A DNA stretch of 64,000 nucleotides from Chrysogorgia sp. JL179-B06 (taxonomy: Eukaryota > Cnidaria > Anthozoa > Scleralcyonacea > Chrysogorgiidae): assembly GCA_035772405.1 (NCBI GenBank), contig JAYKKM010000072.1, forward strand, positions 62,001 through 126,000, given 5' to 3'. Positions 18,905-26,224 of the stretch are shown in pieces. The notes below the pieces were generated by a model. The model searched no databases. It was not told where the DNA came from and saw nothing but the letters and a program-made list of their open reading frames with translations. Each line of letters begins with the position of its first letter. The first letter of the stretch is position 1. A program made the translations under genes and the position numbers.

Positions 18905-19615
18905 ATGTTATACATGACGCGAAAGTTGACAGTGTTCATTGAAGGTGCGGAAAAAGTTGTGTCATTTGACAACGCGATGATGGTCATACATGATAACCCA
19001 TACATTGTGGTCAAGACAGCCACTGTGTTTTGGGACTATCATAACACAACAAATGACGACAGCATTCAGGTCTTCACGCTGGATAGCTCTAGGGCAGGCT
19101 CTTTTAAAAAGATTAAAGTGGGTGAAGGGTACTTTAGCTTCGACGCATTGGTCAAAGTCTTGAAACACGAGTCTAGCGAGCTTAGGGTGGATCTTGAGAT
19201 AGAGAAACTAGTGCCCACAGGCAAATGTAGGGTCAAGGTTAGTAGCTCAGCTGTGTTAGACACCATTGGGCCTCTACTTGGTTTCGCGAAGGGTGAGGTG
19301 ATTCAGAATGACTCACAGTGGCACACTAGCCCGAACGAGGTCGACATGTATAAAGGTCTGAAGTACATAGAAGTTTCGTGTGACGTCGTTGAGACGGAGA
19401 GCGACGTGGGTATTGATGGGAAGCGTAGCGATGTGATCACAACGTTGCCAATACCTACCGAACAGTCATTGAAAGGGTCAGTGCAACGTCATGTAGACAT
19501 TGAGTCAAAGGTGGGTATTAAAAAGGGTGTTTACTCAAGTATGACGTTTCGCGTCAAACCAAATAACGACGATCTCAAAATTGGCGCGGTGTTATTGGAA
19601 CTGTATATTGTGTGA
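18905..19615 (+). CDS. mCP: Minor capsid (penton-like) protein
   Basis: 236 residues, typical of Polinton penton proteins (single jelly roll). Seen: beta-rich pattern, 'DTIGPLLGFAKGEV' (~88-101 after the first half), then 'LKYIEVSCDVVETESDVGIDGKRSD' and a final 'SMTFRVKPNNDDLKIGAVLLELYIV'. The 'LGF...v.CD' order and the terminal strand are those of the penton family. It heads the plus-strand capsid block; an in-frame second ATG at 18914 could also serve. Confidence 0.75.
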   Translation: MLYMTRKLTVFIEGAEKVVSFDNAMMVIHDNPYIVVKTATVFWDYHNTTNDDSIQVFTLDSSRAGSFKKIKVGEGYFSFDALVKVLKHESSELRVDLEIEKLVPTGKCRVKVSSSAVLDTIGPLLGFAKGEVIQNDSQWHTSPNEVDMYKGLKYIEVSCDVVETESDVGIDGKRSDVITTLPIPTEQSLKGSVQRHVDIESKVGIKKGVYSSMTFRVKPNNDDLKIGAVLLELYIV

Positions 19616-19620
19616 ATTAT

Positions 19621-20724
19621 ATGGAGCTTGGTGTGGAGACAGAGCAAGGGTTGAGAGACATCTATTATAATCCTAAGACAGGGTACAGTGGTGCAGAGAG
19701 GCTGTATCAAAGTGCGTTGGGAGACGGATTGAAAGTAACTAGAAAAACAGTGAAAGAATGGTTGACAGCGCAGGACACCTACACTAGGTACAAACCTATC
19801 GTGAGAAGGCATAAATTCCGTGCTACCCTCGTCGGATTTCTTGGTGAAGAGCTCCAAATGGACTTAGTGGACATGAGTAAGTACTCAAAACAGAATGGAG
19901 GTTATTATTGGATATTGACAGGCATTGAAATATTGAGTAGATACGCTTTTGGAATCGCAGTTTATAGAAAAGACGCTAAGAACATGACTAAGGCTGTTGG
20001 AAAATTGTTGGTTGACTTTAAAGATCGGTTTGGAACCATGCCTAAATTAGCGCAATTTGACGACGGACTTGAGTTCTATAACGTTGGTGTGAAAAGTTTG
20101 CTGAAAAAACACGGTGTTGAATATTTCAGCACTAAGAGTGATAAAAAGGCCGCTGTTGTCGAGCGTTTTAATAGAAGTCTGAAGAGTATTATGTGGAAGT
20201 ACTTTTACACCCGTGGAACGTATAAATGGATTGGGGGTCTCGACCAGTTTGTGAGCAATTACAATAGCAATGTGAATCGAAGTATTATGATGAAGCCAAA
20301 GGATGTCAATAAGTCGAACGAAGGTGAAGTTTGGACTACTTTGTTTGGTCATCAATTTGCGGACAATCCATTGCCAAAGTTTAGAGTTGGTGAGTCAGTG
20401 AGAATTAGTAAATACAAGAGCGTGTTCACAAAGGGCTATGAAGCCAACTTCACTGAAGAGCTGTTTAAAGTGGTGAAAGTTATTCGCGGTGATCCAAATG
20501 TGTATGAAATTGAGGACATAAGTGGTGAACAGATTATTGGTAAATTTTATGAACAGGAATTATCGCTGGTCAATAAGAAACATGGTGACGATGTGTACAG
20601 AGTTGAAAAGGTGTTGAAAAGAAAGAAAGTCAGAGGGAAGAAGATGGCGCTGGTCAAATGGTTGGGTTATGAGAGCAAACATAATTCATGGACACCAGAA
20701 AGCGATATTCAAAATGTGAGCTAA
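19621..20724 (+). CDS. INT: Retroviral-type integrase with chromodomain
   Basis: Catalyses insertion of the element and creates the 6-bp target duplication. 367 residues from the first ATG; a GTG nine bases upstream is not needed. Numbered from that GTG, the DDE core shows D84 ('LQMDLVDMSK'), D150 in 'FDDGLEFYN' and E184 in 'VVERFNRSLK'. The C-terminus (~328-368) is a chromodomain ('YRVEKVLKRKK', 'ALVKWLGYESKHNSWTPE') that may guide insertion to chromatin marks. All catalytic residues are present. Five bases after the penton stop. Confidence 0.97.
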   Translation: MELGVETEQGLRDIYYNPKTGYSGAERLYQSALGDGLKVTRKTVKEWLTAQDTYTRYKPIVRRHKFRATLVGFLGEELQMDLVDMSKYSKQNGGYYWILTGIEILSRYAFGIAVYRKDAKNMTKAVGKLLVDFKDRFGTMPKLAQFDDGLEFYNVGVKSLLKKHGVEYFSTKSDKKAAVVERFNRSLKSIMWKYFYTRGTYKWIGGLDQFVSNYNSNVNRSIMMKPKDVNKSNEGEVWTTLFGHQFADNPLPKFRVGESVRISKYKSVFTKGYEANFTEELFKVVKVIRGDPNVYEIEDISGEQIIGKFYEQELSLVNKKHGDDVYRVEKVLKRKKVRGKKMALVKWLGYESKHNSWTPESDIQNVS

Positions 20725-20730
20725 TGTAAT

Positions 20731-21681
20731 ATGGCTGAAGGTGGCTTCGACGACCTTGAGGTGGAGAGATCTGACGAATACAAAGATGTCACTGACGACG
20801 AACTAAAGTATAGTCTCGAAAAAGCCACTCAAGATCGCAAACTATCTCGGAACGATCCAAACGTCACAGTCGATGAGAAAATTAGACTAATTAGAGTGGA
20901 GAGTGGACTGAGGCGTGAACGTGATGTAAGATTTCGCCAACACATGAAGGAGGATTTTAACGATATTACAACGCGGGTTAATGACATCGTAAGAGATCGT
21001 GAAGACGTCGCGAGGAGTGTACCATTGTTAGACACCACACGTGCAGAGTACGTTGACATACCTGGGCTAACACCAATCGAGAACCGTGAGTTGGATAGCG
21101 CGCTCAATCCAAGCGAGAGTGTGACGTCTGAGTCGAGAGTAGGCGACACTGGCACATTGCAAATACAAGCGGACCACTTTCAAGACTTGATAAATGAAGC
21201 GAGCGAAAGAATGGCGGAGCTTGATAGGGAGGGCTCCACGATCGCAGAGAACGAAGAGTATATCGATCTAGCTGAAAGAATGGTTGGACTTAGACAGGCT
21301 AGAGACAAAATTATTAAACAGCGAGAAATGGAAGAAGTTAGAGAGCGACAGGAAGTCGATATTGACAGATTGCAGAAGTTCAAGAAGTGGGCTAGAGAAA
21401 ATATGGTTGGGTCTAGCGCTTTAGCGATTGCAATAGCTGCAATTATAACAACTATTATTATCGCTGGGAGGTCTAATGTTATGAGAGGCGCTATGGTCAC
21501 GAGGTCGTTTGCACAGGCTGTTAAAAATGCGATAACGAAGATGGGTCCATGGGCTGTTGGATTGGCGAACTTAGTTTATGACACGCTGGTGACAGGCGCG
21601 AGGGGCCTCGCTTGGTTAGCTCAAAATCTGTGGGTGTTTGCGGTGACATTCGCGTGGCTTGCGTACAATTATTTAAACTAA
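20731..21681 (+). CDS. Duplicated membrane protein, short copy
   Basis: 316 residues. Acidic, helical N-terminal part ('DEYKDVTDDELKYSLEKA'), a central 'LLDTTRAEYVDIPGLTP' motif and coiled-coil-like charged region (~130-215), then two or three hydrophobic helices (~225-316: 'ALAIAIAAIITTIIIA', 'GLAWLAQNLWVFAVTFAWLA'). About the last 200 residues are closely related to the next gene. Not a recognised enzyme; similar multi-pass tails are seen in Polinton virion proteins, and a role like the adenovirus pX/pVI membrane-active proteins is conceivable. Starts seven bases after the integrase. Confidence 0.75.
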   Translation: MAEGGFDDLEVERSDEYKDVTDDELKYSLEKATQDRKLSRNDPNVTVDEKIRLIRVESGLRRERDVRFRQHMKEDFNDITTRVNDIVRDREDVARSVPLLDTTRAEYVDIPGLTPIENRELDSALNPSESVTSESRVGDTGTLQIQADHFQDLINEASERMAELDREGSTIAENEEYIDLAERMVGLRQARDKIIKQREMEEVRERQEVDIDRLQKFKKWARENMVGSSALAIAIAAIITTIIIAGRSNVMRGAMVTRSFAQAVKNAITKMGPWAVGLANLVYDTLVTGARGLAWLAQNLWVFAVTFAWLAYNYLN

Positions 21682-21682
21682 A

Positions 21683-21739
21683 AGCAAACGTAACTTATGG
21701 ACGCCGGAAAGTGACGCTCAAAATGTGAGCTAGTGTAAT
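21683..21739 (+). pseudogene. Remnant of the integrase 3' end between the paralogues
   Basis: Bases 21683-21749 match 20674-20740 (agcaaac, then tatggacgccggaaag versus catggacaccagaaag, then caaaatgtgagcta and taatatggct). In 20674-20724 this encodes the last residues of the integrase; in the second copy it is non-coding leader. It marks the boundary of a tandem duplication of the downstream gene. Confidence 0.9.
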
Positions 21740-23083
21740 ATGGCTAAAGGTGGGGGAGATTACGACGAGATCCAGATGGGGGACCTCGATAAGTACAAAG
21801 ACATGAGTGATGAGCAACTAGAAGGAGAGCTCACCAAGACTAATGAGTGGCTCAGCAAGACAACCCTCGAGCACAACACGAGTGAGATGCCGAGAGACGT
21901 TCGTGTTAATTATGACAACTATCGCGACGACGCAAAAAAGATAAGAAGTGAGCTAGCTAGAAGGCGAGGTGGGAAAAAAGAGACGTCATTTATCGACACT
22001 GACGATGGTAGAACGGTGACAATAAGGGGGGGCACCAACACAGAAGTCCCAACGTTTGGTGTCGACGATTTGCCATCGAATCCTGAGAACCAAATTTTGA
22101 TAAGCTTAGAAAAGTTCATTAGTAATGAAACTGGGGTGCAATTCAAACTTGACAATCATGACCCCGACGTGTTAACGCTGCTACACAGAACGTCAACAAA
22201 CAAGAGTAACAACATACAATTCAGACCCAGGCTCAATAGTAACGATTTTGGTAAAAAGCAAATAGTTCTCAAACGTGGAGAAGGTGGTGCTCTGCAGTAC
22301 AACGACGCTAATATCGCGCAACGCTCAGTTAACCAATTTAAAACCCTTATACGTAAAATCCTAACCAACTTGAAAGACCGTGGGAAAACTGTGAGGAGTA
22401 TGCCGTTGTTGGACACCACACACACGGAACACGACGACATACCTGGATTAACACCAGACGAGAGCCGCGAGCTGAATGGTGTGCTTAACCCAAGCGATAG
22501 CGTGTTGCGTGAATCGAGAATAGGTGACGATGGCGCACTTCAAGCGCAGGCAGACCACTTTCAAGAAACGATAGATGGGGTGAATGAGGGATTGGCGGAG
22601 CTTGACATAAAAGATAACCAAAGTGATCTCACGAGTGATGAAGAGCAAGACTACTCTGCTGTGTATGAAAGAGTGGGAGGACTCGAGCGAGCCAGAGACA
22701 AAACCTTGGCACAGCGTGAGCTTGAAGAAGTTAGAGAGCAGCAAGAAGTCGACATTGACAGGTTGCAGAGGTTCAAGAAATGGGCTAAAGAAAATATGGT
22801 TGGGTTGAGTGCTGTAGCAATTTCAATGGCTGGGATTATAACAACAATTATTATCGCTGGGAGATCTGCTGTTATGAAAGGCGCTATTGCCACGAGGTCA
22901 TTCGCACAGGCTGTTAAGAACGCGATAACGAAGATGGGTCCATGGGCTGTTGGGTTGGCTAATTTAGTTTACAATATGTTGACGTTGGGTGCAAAGGGTC
23001 TCGCTTGGTTGGCTCAAAATCTCTGGGTACTCGCAGTGGTACTTGCGTGGTTCGCTTATGATTATTACAAGCTAAAACGGTAG
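21740..23083 (+). CDS. Duplicated membrane protein, long copy
   Basis: 447 residues, a paralogue of 20731-21681: same N-terminal 'DKYKDMSDEQL' pattern, same 'PLLDTTHTEHDDIPGLTPDE' motif and same hydrophobic C-terminal domain. It has an extra ~130-residue insert (~80-215, 'GRTVTIRGGTNTEVPTFG', 'QILISLEKFISNETG') absent from the short copy. Upstream, 21683-21749 repeats 20674-20740, including the integrase 3' end, so the duplication copied that junction. Confidence 0.75.
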   Translation: MAKGGGDYDEIQMGDLDKYKDMSDEQLEGELTKTNEWLSKTTLEHNTSEMPRDVRVNYDNYRDDAKKIRSELARRRGGKKETSFIDTDDGRTVTIRGGTNTEVPTFGVDDLPSNPENQILISLEKFISNETGVQFKLDNHDPDVLTLLHRTSTNKSNNIQFRPRLNSNDFGKKQIVLKRGEGGALQYNDANIAQRSVNQFKTLIRKILTNLKDRGKTVRSMPLLDTTHTEHDDIPGLTPDESRELNGVLNPSDSVLRESRIGDDGALQAQADHFQETIDGVNEGLAELDIKDNQSDLTSDEEQDYSAVYERVGGLERARDKTLAQRELEEVREQQEVDIDRLQRFKKWAKENMVGLSAVAISMAGIITTIIIAGRSAVMKGAIATRSFAQAVKNAITKMGPWAVGLANLVYNMLTLGAKGLAWLAQNLWVLAVVLAWFAYDYYKLKR

Positions 23084-23105
23084 CGATAAAACATATGTAA
23101 AGTAT

Positions 23106-24344
23106 ATGAACGCCACGTCAGCAGAGTTGAGTCCTGGTTTTAGACGAGCGACCATGGGTGGCATAAAAGGGGTGAGAACACAGCATGTGATCACGTTGAA
23201 CCCTAATAAAGTCAGTCCTGGCGAGGAACTTTACATTGATATACCGAAGCTCAAGGTTAGTAGCTGTTTGGTGCCTGGATCGTTGGGTCTAGTGTTCGAC
23301 TTTAAGAATGCAAACGCCAAAAGCTGGTTCTTGAACAATGTCAGCAAGTTGTTGGTTGAGAAACTTGTTGTGAGACTAGCTGGGGAAACTGTGTATGACA
23401 ACAATGGGGAAAATTACACTGGTGTTTATCGCGACCTTTGGGAAAGTGTTACTGCGCGAGACCGAATGATTGATTATGGTATTGGTGGTGAGAACTTGAG
23501 AAAGCTAGTTTCTAAGGATGACAGTGGTGCGACGAGTGGGAACGCCGCTAAAGTTAGTGACGCGTTAATGTTTGGTGTGATTGGGACGAAGCAGCGGATT
23601 AAGCTTGGTAAAATCATGAACGACCATGGGTTGTACGCTCCTTTTAGCATGAACAACAACTTGCAGTATGTGATCACACTTCCGAAGGCCACAGACATCA
23701 TGGTGGCACAATCCGGTAGCGCTGTGGGTGGATACACTCTGGAGAACCTCGAGCTTGAGTATGAGACGATTGATAACCAGGAGCTCGCTGACGAAATAGC
23801 GTCGGGCTATGCAAGTGGTCGTAGTTTGTCATATGAGCACATCACGTTGATGAAAACCACTGAATGGGATAAAGGTACGACCATCGTAAACGAGAACATA
23901 AATCTTCCAAGAAAAAGCATGAAGGCAATTGTGTTGTTATTCACGAATAAGGTGCGAACAGACAGTGAGGAGTTTCTCTACCCAAATATTGAGAGTGTTA
24001 GAGTCACAATTGAAGGTGTGCCAAATAGCGTGTACTCACAAGGCATCCCAAAGTCGAAGTTCTATGCAGAAGCGAAACGACTGTTTGGGTTGGGTGAAGA
24101 ACACGCTCAGTTCATGACCATACAGAAGTTCTATAAAGATGGCTTTGCGTTGGTCATCGACTTGAGGAGCGTTCAAGATAATCGCAATGTCGCCACTGGC
24201 AAGAACATTGTAAACACACAATCTGGCGTGCTTCTTGAAATCACTAAAAAAGTGACGACCGCGAATGTTATGTGCAGGGTGTTTGTGATAAGTGATGGGT
24301 TGGTCAACTTCATGAACAATGGGTTGCAGTCAATCCAGTATTAA
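23106..24344 (+). CDS. MCP: Major capsid protein (double jelly roll)
   Basis: 412 residues, at the small end of the Polinton MCP range. Recognised by 'KVSSCLVPGSLGLVFDF', 'NNVSKLLVEKLVVRLAGE' and 'YRDLWESVTARDRMIDYG' in the first half, and by alternating strands in the second ('MKAIVLLFTNK', 'SVRVTIEGVPNSVYSQG', 'GFALVIDLRSV'). This order is that of cnidarian Polinton/adintovirus MCPs. It builds the icosahedral shell. Followed by the packaging ATPase, the usual pairing. No transmembrane segment. Confidence 0.82.
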   Translation: MNATSAELSPGFRRATMGGIKGVRTQHVITLNPNKVSPGEELYIDIPKLKVSSCLVPGSLGLVFDFKNANAKSWFLNNVSKLLVEKLVVRLAGETVYDNNGENYTGVYRDLWESVTARDRMIDYGIGGENLRKLVSKDDSGATSGNAAKVSDALMFGVIGTKQRIKLGKIMNDHGLYAPFSMNNNLQYVITLPKATDIMVAQSGSAVGGYTLENLELEYETIDNQELADEIASGYASGRSLSYEHITLMKTTEWDKGTTIVNENINLPRKSMKAIVLLFTNKVRTDSEEFLYPNIESVRVTIEGVPNSVYSQGIPKSKFYAEAKRLFGLGEEHAQFMTIQKFYKDGFALVIDLRSVQDNRNVATGKNIVNTQSGVLLEITKKVTTANVMCRVFVISDGLVNFMNNGLQSIQY

Positions 24345-24359
24345 ATCAAACGTGAGTTA

Positions 24360-24959
24360 ATGGAGACTCCGTTTAATATGTTAATTGTTGGTATGACAGC
24401 TTGTGGTAAGACGCATTATTTGCTGGAAACATTGGAATCTGAGTATCGTGGTAAATTTGACTACATTGTGTTGATTTGTCCTACTTTCGAGTGGAACAAA
24501 GCGTACCAAGATTGGAAATATGTGCGTGACCCTGACGTGCTAGCGATAGACTGTGCGCAGGACAGTGTCGACGCTGTTCTCAAGTGTGTAACAAATGTTT
24601 TTAAAGGCACTAACACTCTGATTGTGTTGGACGACTGTGCGAGTGGACAGGATGTCAAGAATAGGACTAGTCAATTGGTCAACTTAGCTTTTAGTGCGCG
24701 ACATTTTACGCTGAGCGTTATTGTCATCACACAACAACTGACGTCGATCGCAAAACCGTACAGAGAAAATATTAGTAAGCTTGTTTGCTTCTACTGCCCA
24801 AGTAGGAGTGATATGAAGGTCGTTATCGACGATTACCTTGGAAACATTAGCAGAGAAAAATCGTCGGCGATTGTGACCGCATTAAAAAATAATAAGTACG
24901 CTAGACTCGAAATCTCACTGCGCTATCCATACAGTCACGAAGTTGTTATTCCGCAATAA
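24360..24959 (+). CDS. ATP: Genome-packaging ATPase (A32/FtsK type)
   Basis: Pumps element DNA into the capsid. 199 residues, usual for the family. Walker A 'GMTACGKTH' (residues 11-19), Walker B 'TLIVLDDCA' (~86-94), and a sensor-type 'VIVITQQ' (~121-127). All needed residues are present. Fifteen bases after the MCP stop. Confidence 0.96.
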   Translation: METPFNMLIVGMTACGKTHYLLETLESEYRGKFDYIVLICPTFEWNKAYQDWKYVRDPDVLAIDCAQDSVDAVLKCVTNVFKGTNTLIVLDDCASGQDVKNRTSQLVNLAFSARHFTLSVIVITQQLTSIAKPYRENISKLVCFYCPSRSDMKVVIDDYLGNISREKSSAIVTALKNNKYARLEISLRYPYSHEVVIPQ

Positions 24960-24962
24960 AAT

Positions 24963-25472
24963 ATGGGTATAAGTAATAACGTGATGGTGAAACGCAAAAG
25001 TGAAGAAAACCCTACGATTGAGGAATTAGTTGAGGAGACTGACGACACCCCAACTGTGGAAGACAACGTCGACGCTAGGAGATCTGAACTAATTAGACTG
25101 TCTGGCGATGGTGTGGTGAGCCAATCTGAGGCGTATATTAAAAAAGCGTCCGCAAAGGTTATCGACAAGATATGGCGCCAATACGAGTTGAAGAGAATGG
25201 AAATCGCAAACGCTTTTCTCACTGACTTGCTAATCAGCAAATTCGCTAGCTTACTAGATGGGTTGAACGCCATTGAGAACCCTGACGAACTAAACGACGA
25301 ACTACAAAAAGACCCGCTATTAAAAAAAGACGTTGAGAGCATTGTCGCGGTTGTGACGCCGTACGTGCCTTTCTTGGGCTTGTTGTCGGGAGGAATCACA
25401 ACGTCAAAATATGTGTACGATCATCATTTTAGAAGTGCGACAAACGCTGAAAATAGTGAACAAACGGACTAA
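24963..25472 (+). CDS. Terminal small protein, possible virion component
   Basis: 169 residues, starting three bases after the ATPase stop. Acidic N-terminus, then a helical middle ('KKASAKVIDKIWRQYELKRM') and a hydrophobic patch ('SIVAVVTPYVPFLGLLSGGIT', residues ~123-143). No known family. The last seven codons and stop (ENSEQTD) closely match the polymerase end (ESSEQTD), because 27 bases containing 'caaacggactaat' are inverted copies at 9060-9090 and 25449-25475. Confidence 0.72.
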   Translation: MGISNNVMVKRKSEENPTIEELVEETDDTPTVEDNVDARRSELIRLSGDGVVSQSEAYIKKASAKVIDKIWRQYELKRMEIANAFLTDLLISKFASLLDGLNAIENPDELNDELQKDPLLKKDVESIVAVVTPYVPFLGLLSGGITTSKYVYDHHFRSATNAENSEQTD

Positions 25473-25545
25473 TCTATTATTAACAGGTGGCAATAACCTA
25501 ATTTGCATAACAGGTGGCAATTTTATCACGCGTGAGACACTTTTA

Positions 25546-25800
25546 CGATACATAAATTTGTAAAAATGTGATTTGACAAATTTGTGAAAATGTTGAAACG
25601 ACACTTTCTATTTTTTTAAACGTGATTTGACAAATTTGTGAAAATGTGATTTAACAAATTTGTGAAAATGTTGAAACGACACTTTCTATTTTTTAAAATG
25701 TGATTTGACAAATTTGTGAAAATGTTGAAACGGCACTTTCTATTTTTTAAATGCGATTCGACAAATTTGTGAAAATGTTGAAATGACACTCTCTATTTTT
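25546..25800 (-). repeat. Subterminal tandem array (~54-bp unit), right end only
   Basis: Units beginning gtgatttgacaaatttgtg at about 25568, 25622, 25646 (after a shortened unit), 25700 and 25753. Most carry the 'tgttgaaacgacactttc' motif. The left end has no such array, only the three motif copies inside its terminal repeat. Confidence 0.85.
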
Positions 25801-26218
25801 TAATATGCGAAAGTGGGCTCGCTCCACATTTTATTTTTTTAACACGCGAAAATGTTGAAACGACACTTTCTATTTTTTCCTAAATGTAATTTGTGAGAAT
25901 TTTGAAACGACACTCTCTATTTTTTAAATGTGGCTGAAATGGTGTCAAATTTAGTATAAATTTGGTATTGTTTCGCTAGTCTCGCGTGTGTTTGACATCA
26001 ATTTAGTAGAAAACGTGCGAGGGGTGTCTAGATTGACTAACGATCGCTGTAGTAGTATAGCAAGTAGGGCTGAGAGCTTATTCGACTTCAAACGTGAATA
26101 TAAACACCAAAACATCACCAAATTTGTCGAATCGTGATTTGGCAAATTTGGTGATGTTTTGGTGTTTATATTCACGTTTGAAGTCGATTGGGCTCGCAGC
26201 CCTACTTGCTATACTACT
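25771..26218 (-). repeat. Polinton right terminal inverted repeat (448 bp)
   Basis: Reverse complement of 8451-8898 as far as I can read. Ends ...gctatactact at 26218. Confidence 0.95.
26051..26218. repeat. Near-palindrome at the right terminus
   Basis: Mirror of 8451-8618. The outer arm has gcgagcccaa-type bases and the inner arm gagagcttat-type, in the same arrangement relative to the end as on the left. Confidence 0.93.
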
Positions 26219-26224
26219 ATCGGG
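26219..26224 (+). repeat. Target-site duplication, right copy (ATCGGG)
   Basis: Perfect match to 8445-8450. Confidence 0.95.

Larger units (their letters stand above)
8451..26218. mobile_element. Complete Maverick/Polinton (adintovirus-like), 17,768 bp
   Basis: Direct evidence: identical-looking 448-bp terminal inverted repeats starting AGTAGTATAG, a perfect 6-bp target duplication, and 17 long open frames that tile nearly all the interior without stops or frameshifts. Family knowledge: protein-primed DNA polymerase B, retroviral-type integrase, A32/FtsK-like packaging ATPase and jelly-roll capsid genes together define Polintons and the related adintoviruses. Layout is a minus-strand replication block, a mixed middle block, and a plus-strand capsid/integration block. 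Extra cargo includes thymidine kinase and a BRO-N/VRR-type nuclease fusion. I did not find the usual adenain-like protease. The perfect target duplication, matching termini and open genes suggest a young insertion that could still be competent; that is inference. Confidence 0.97.
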
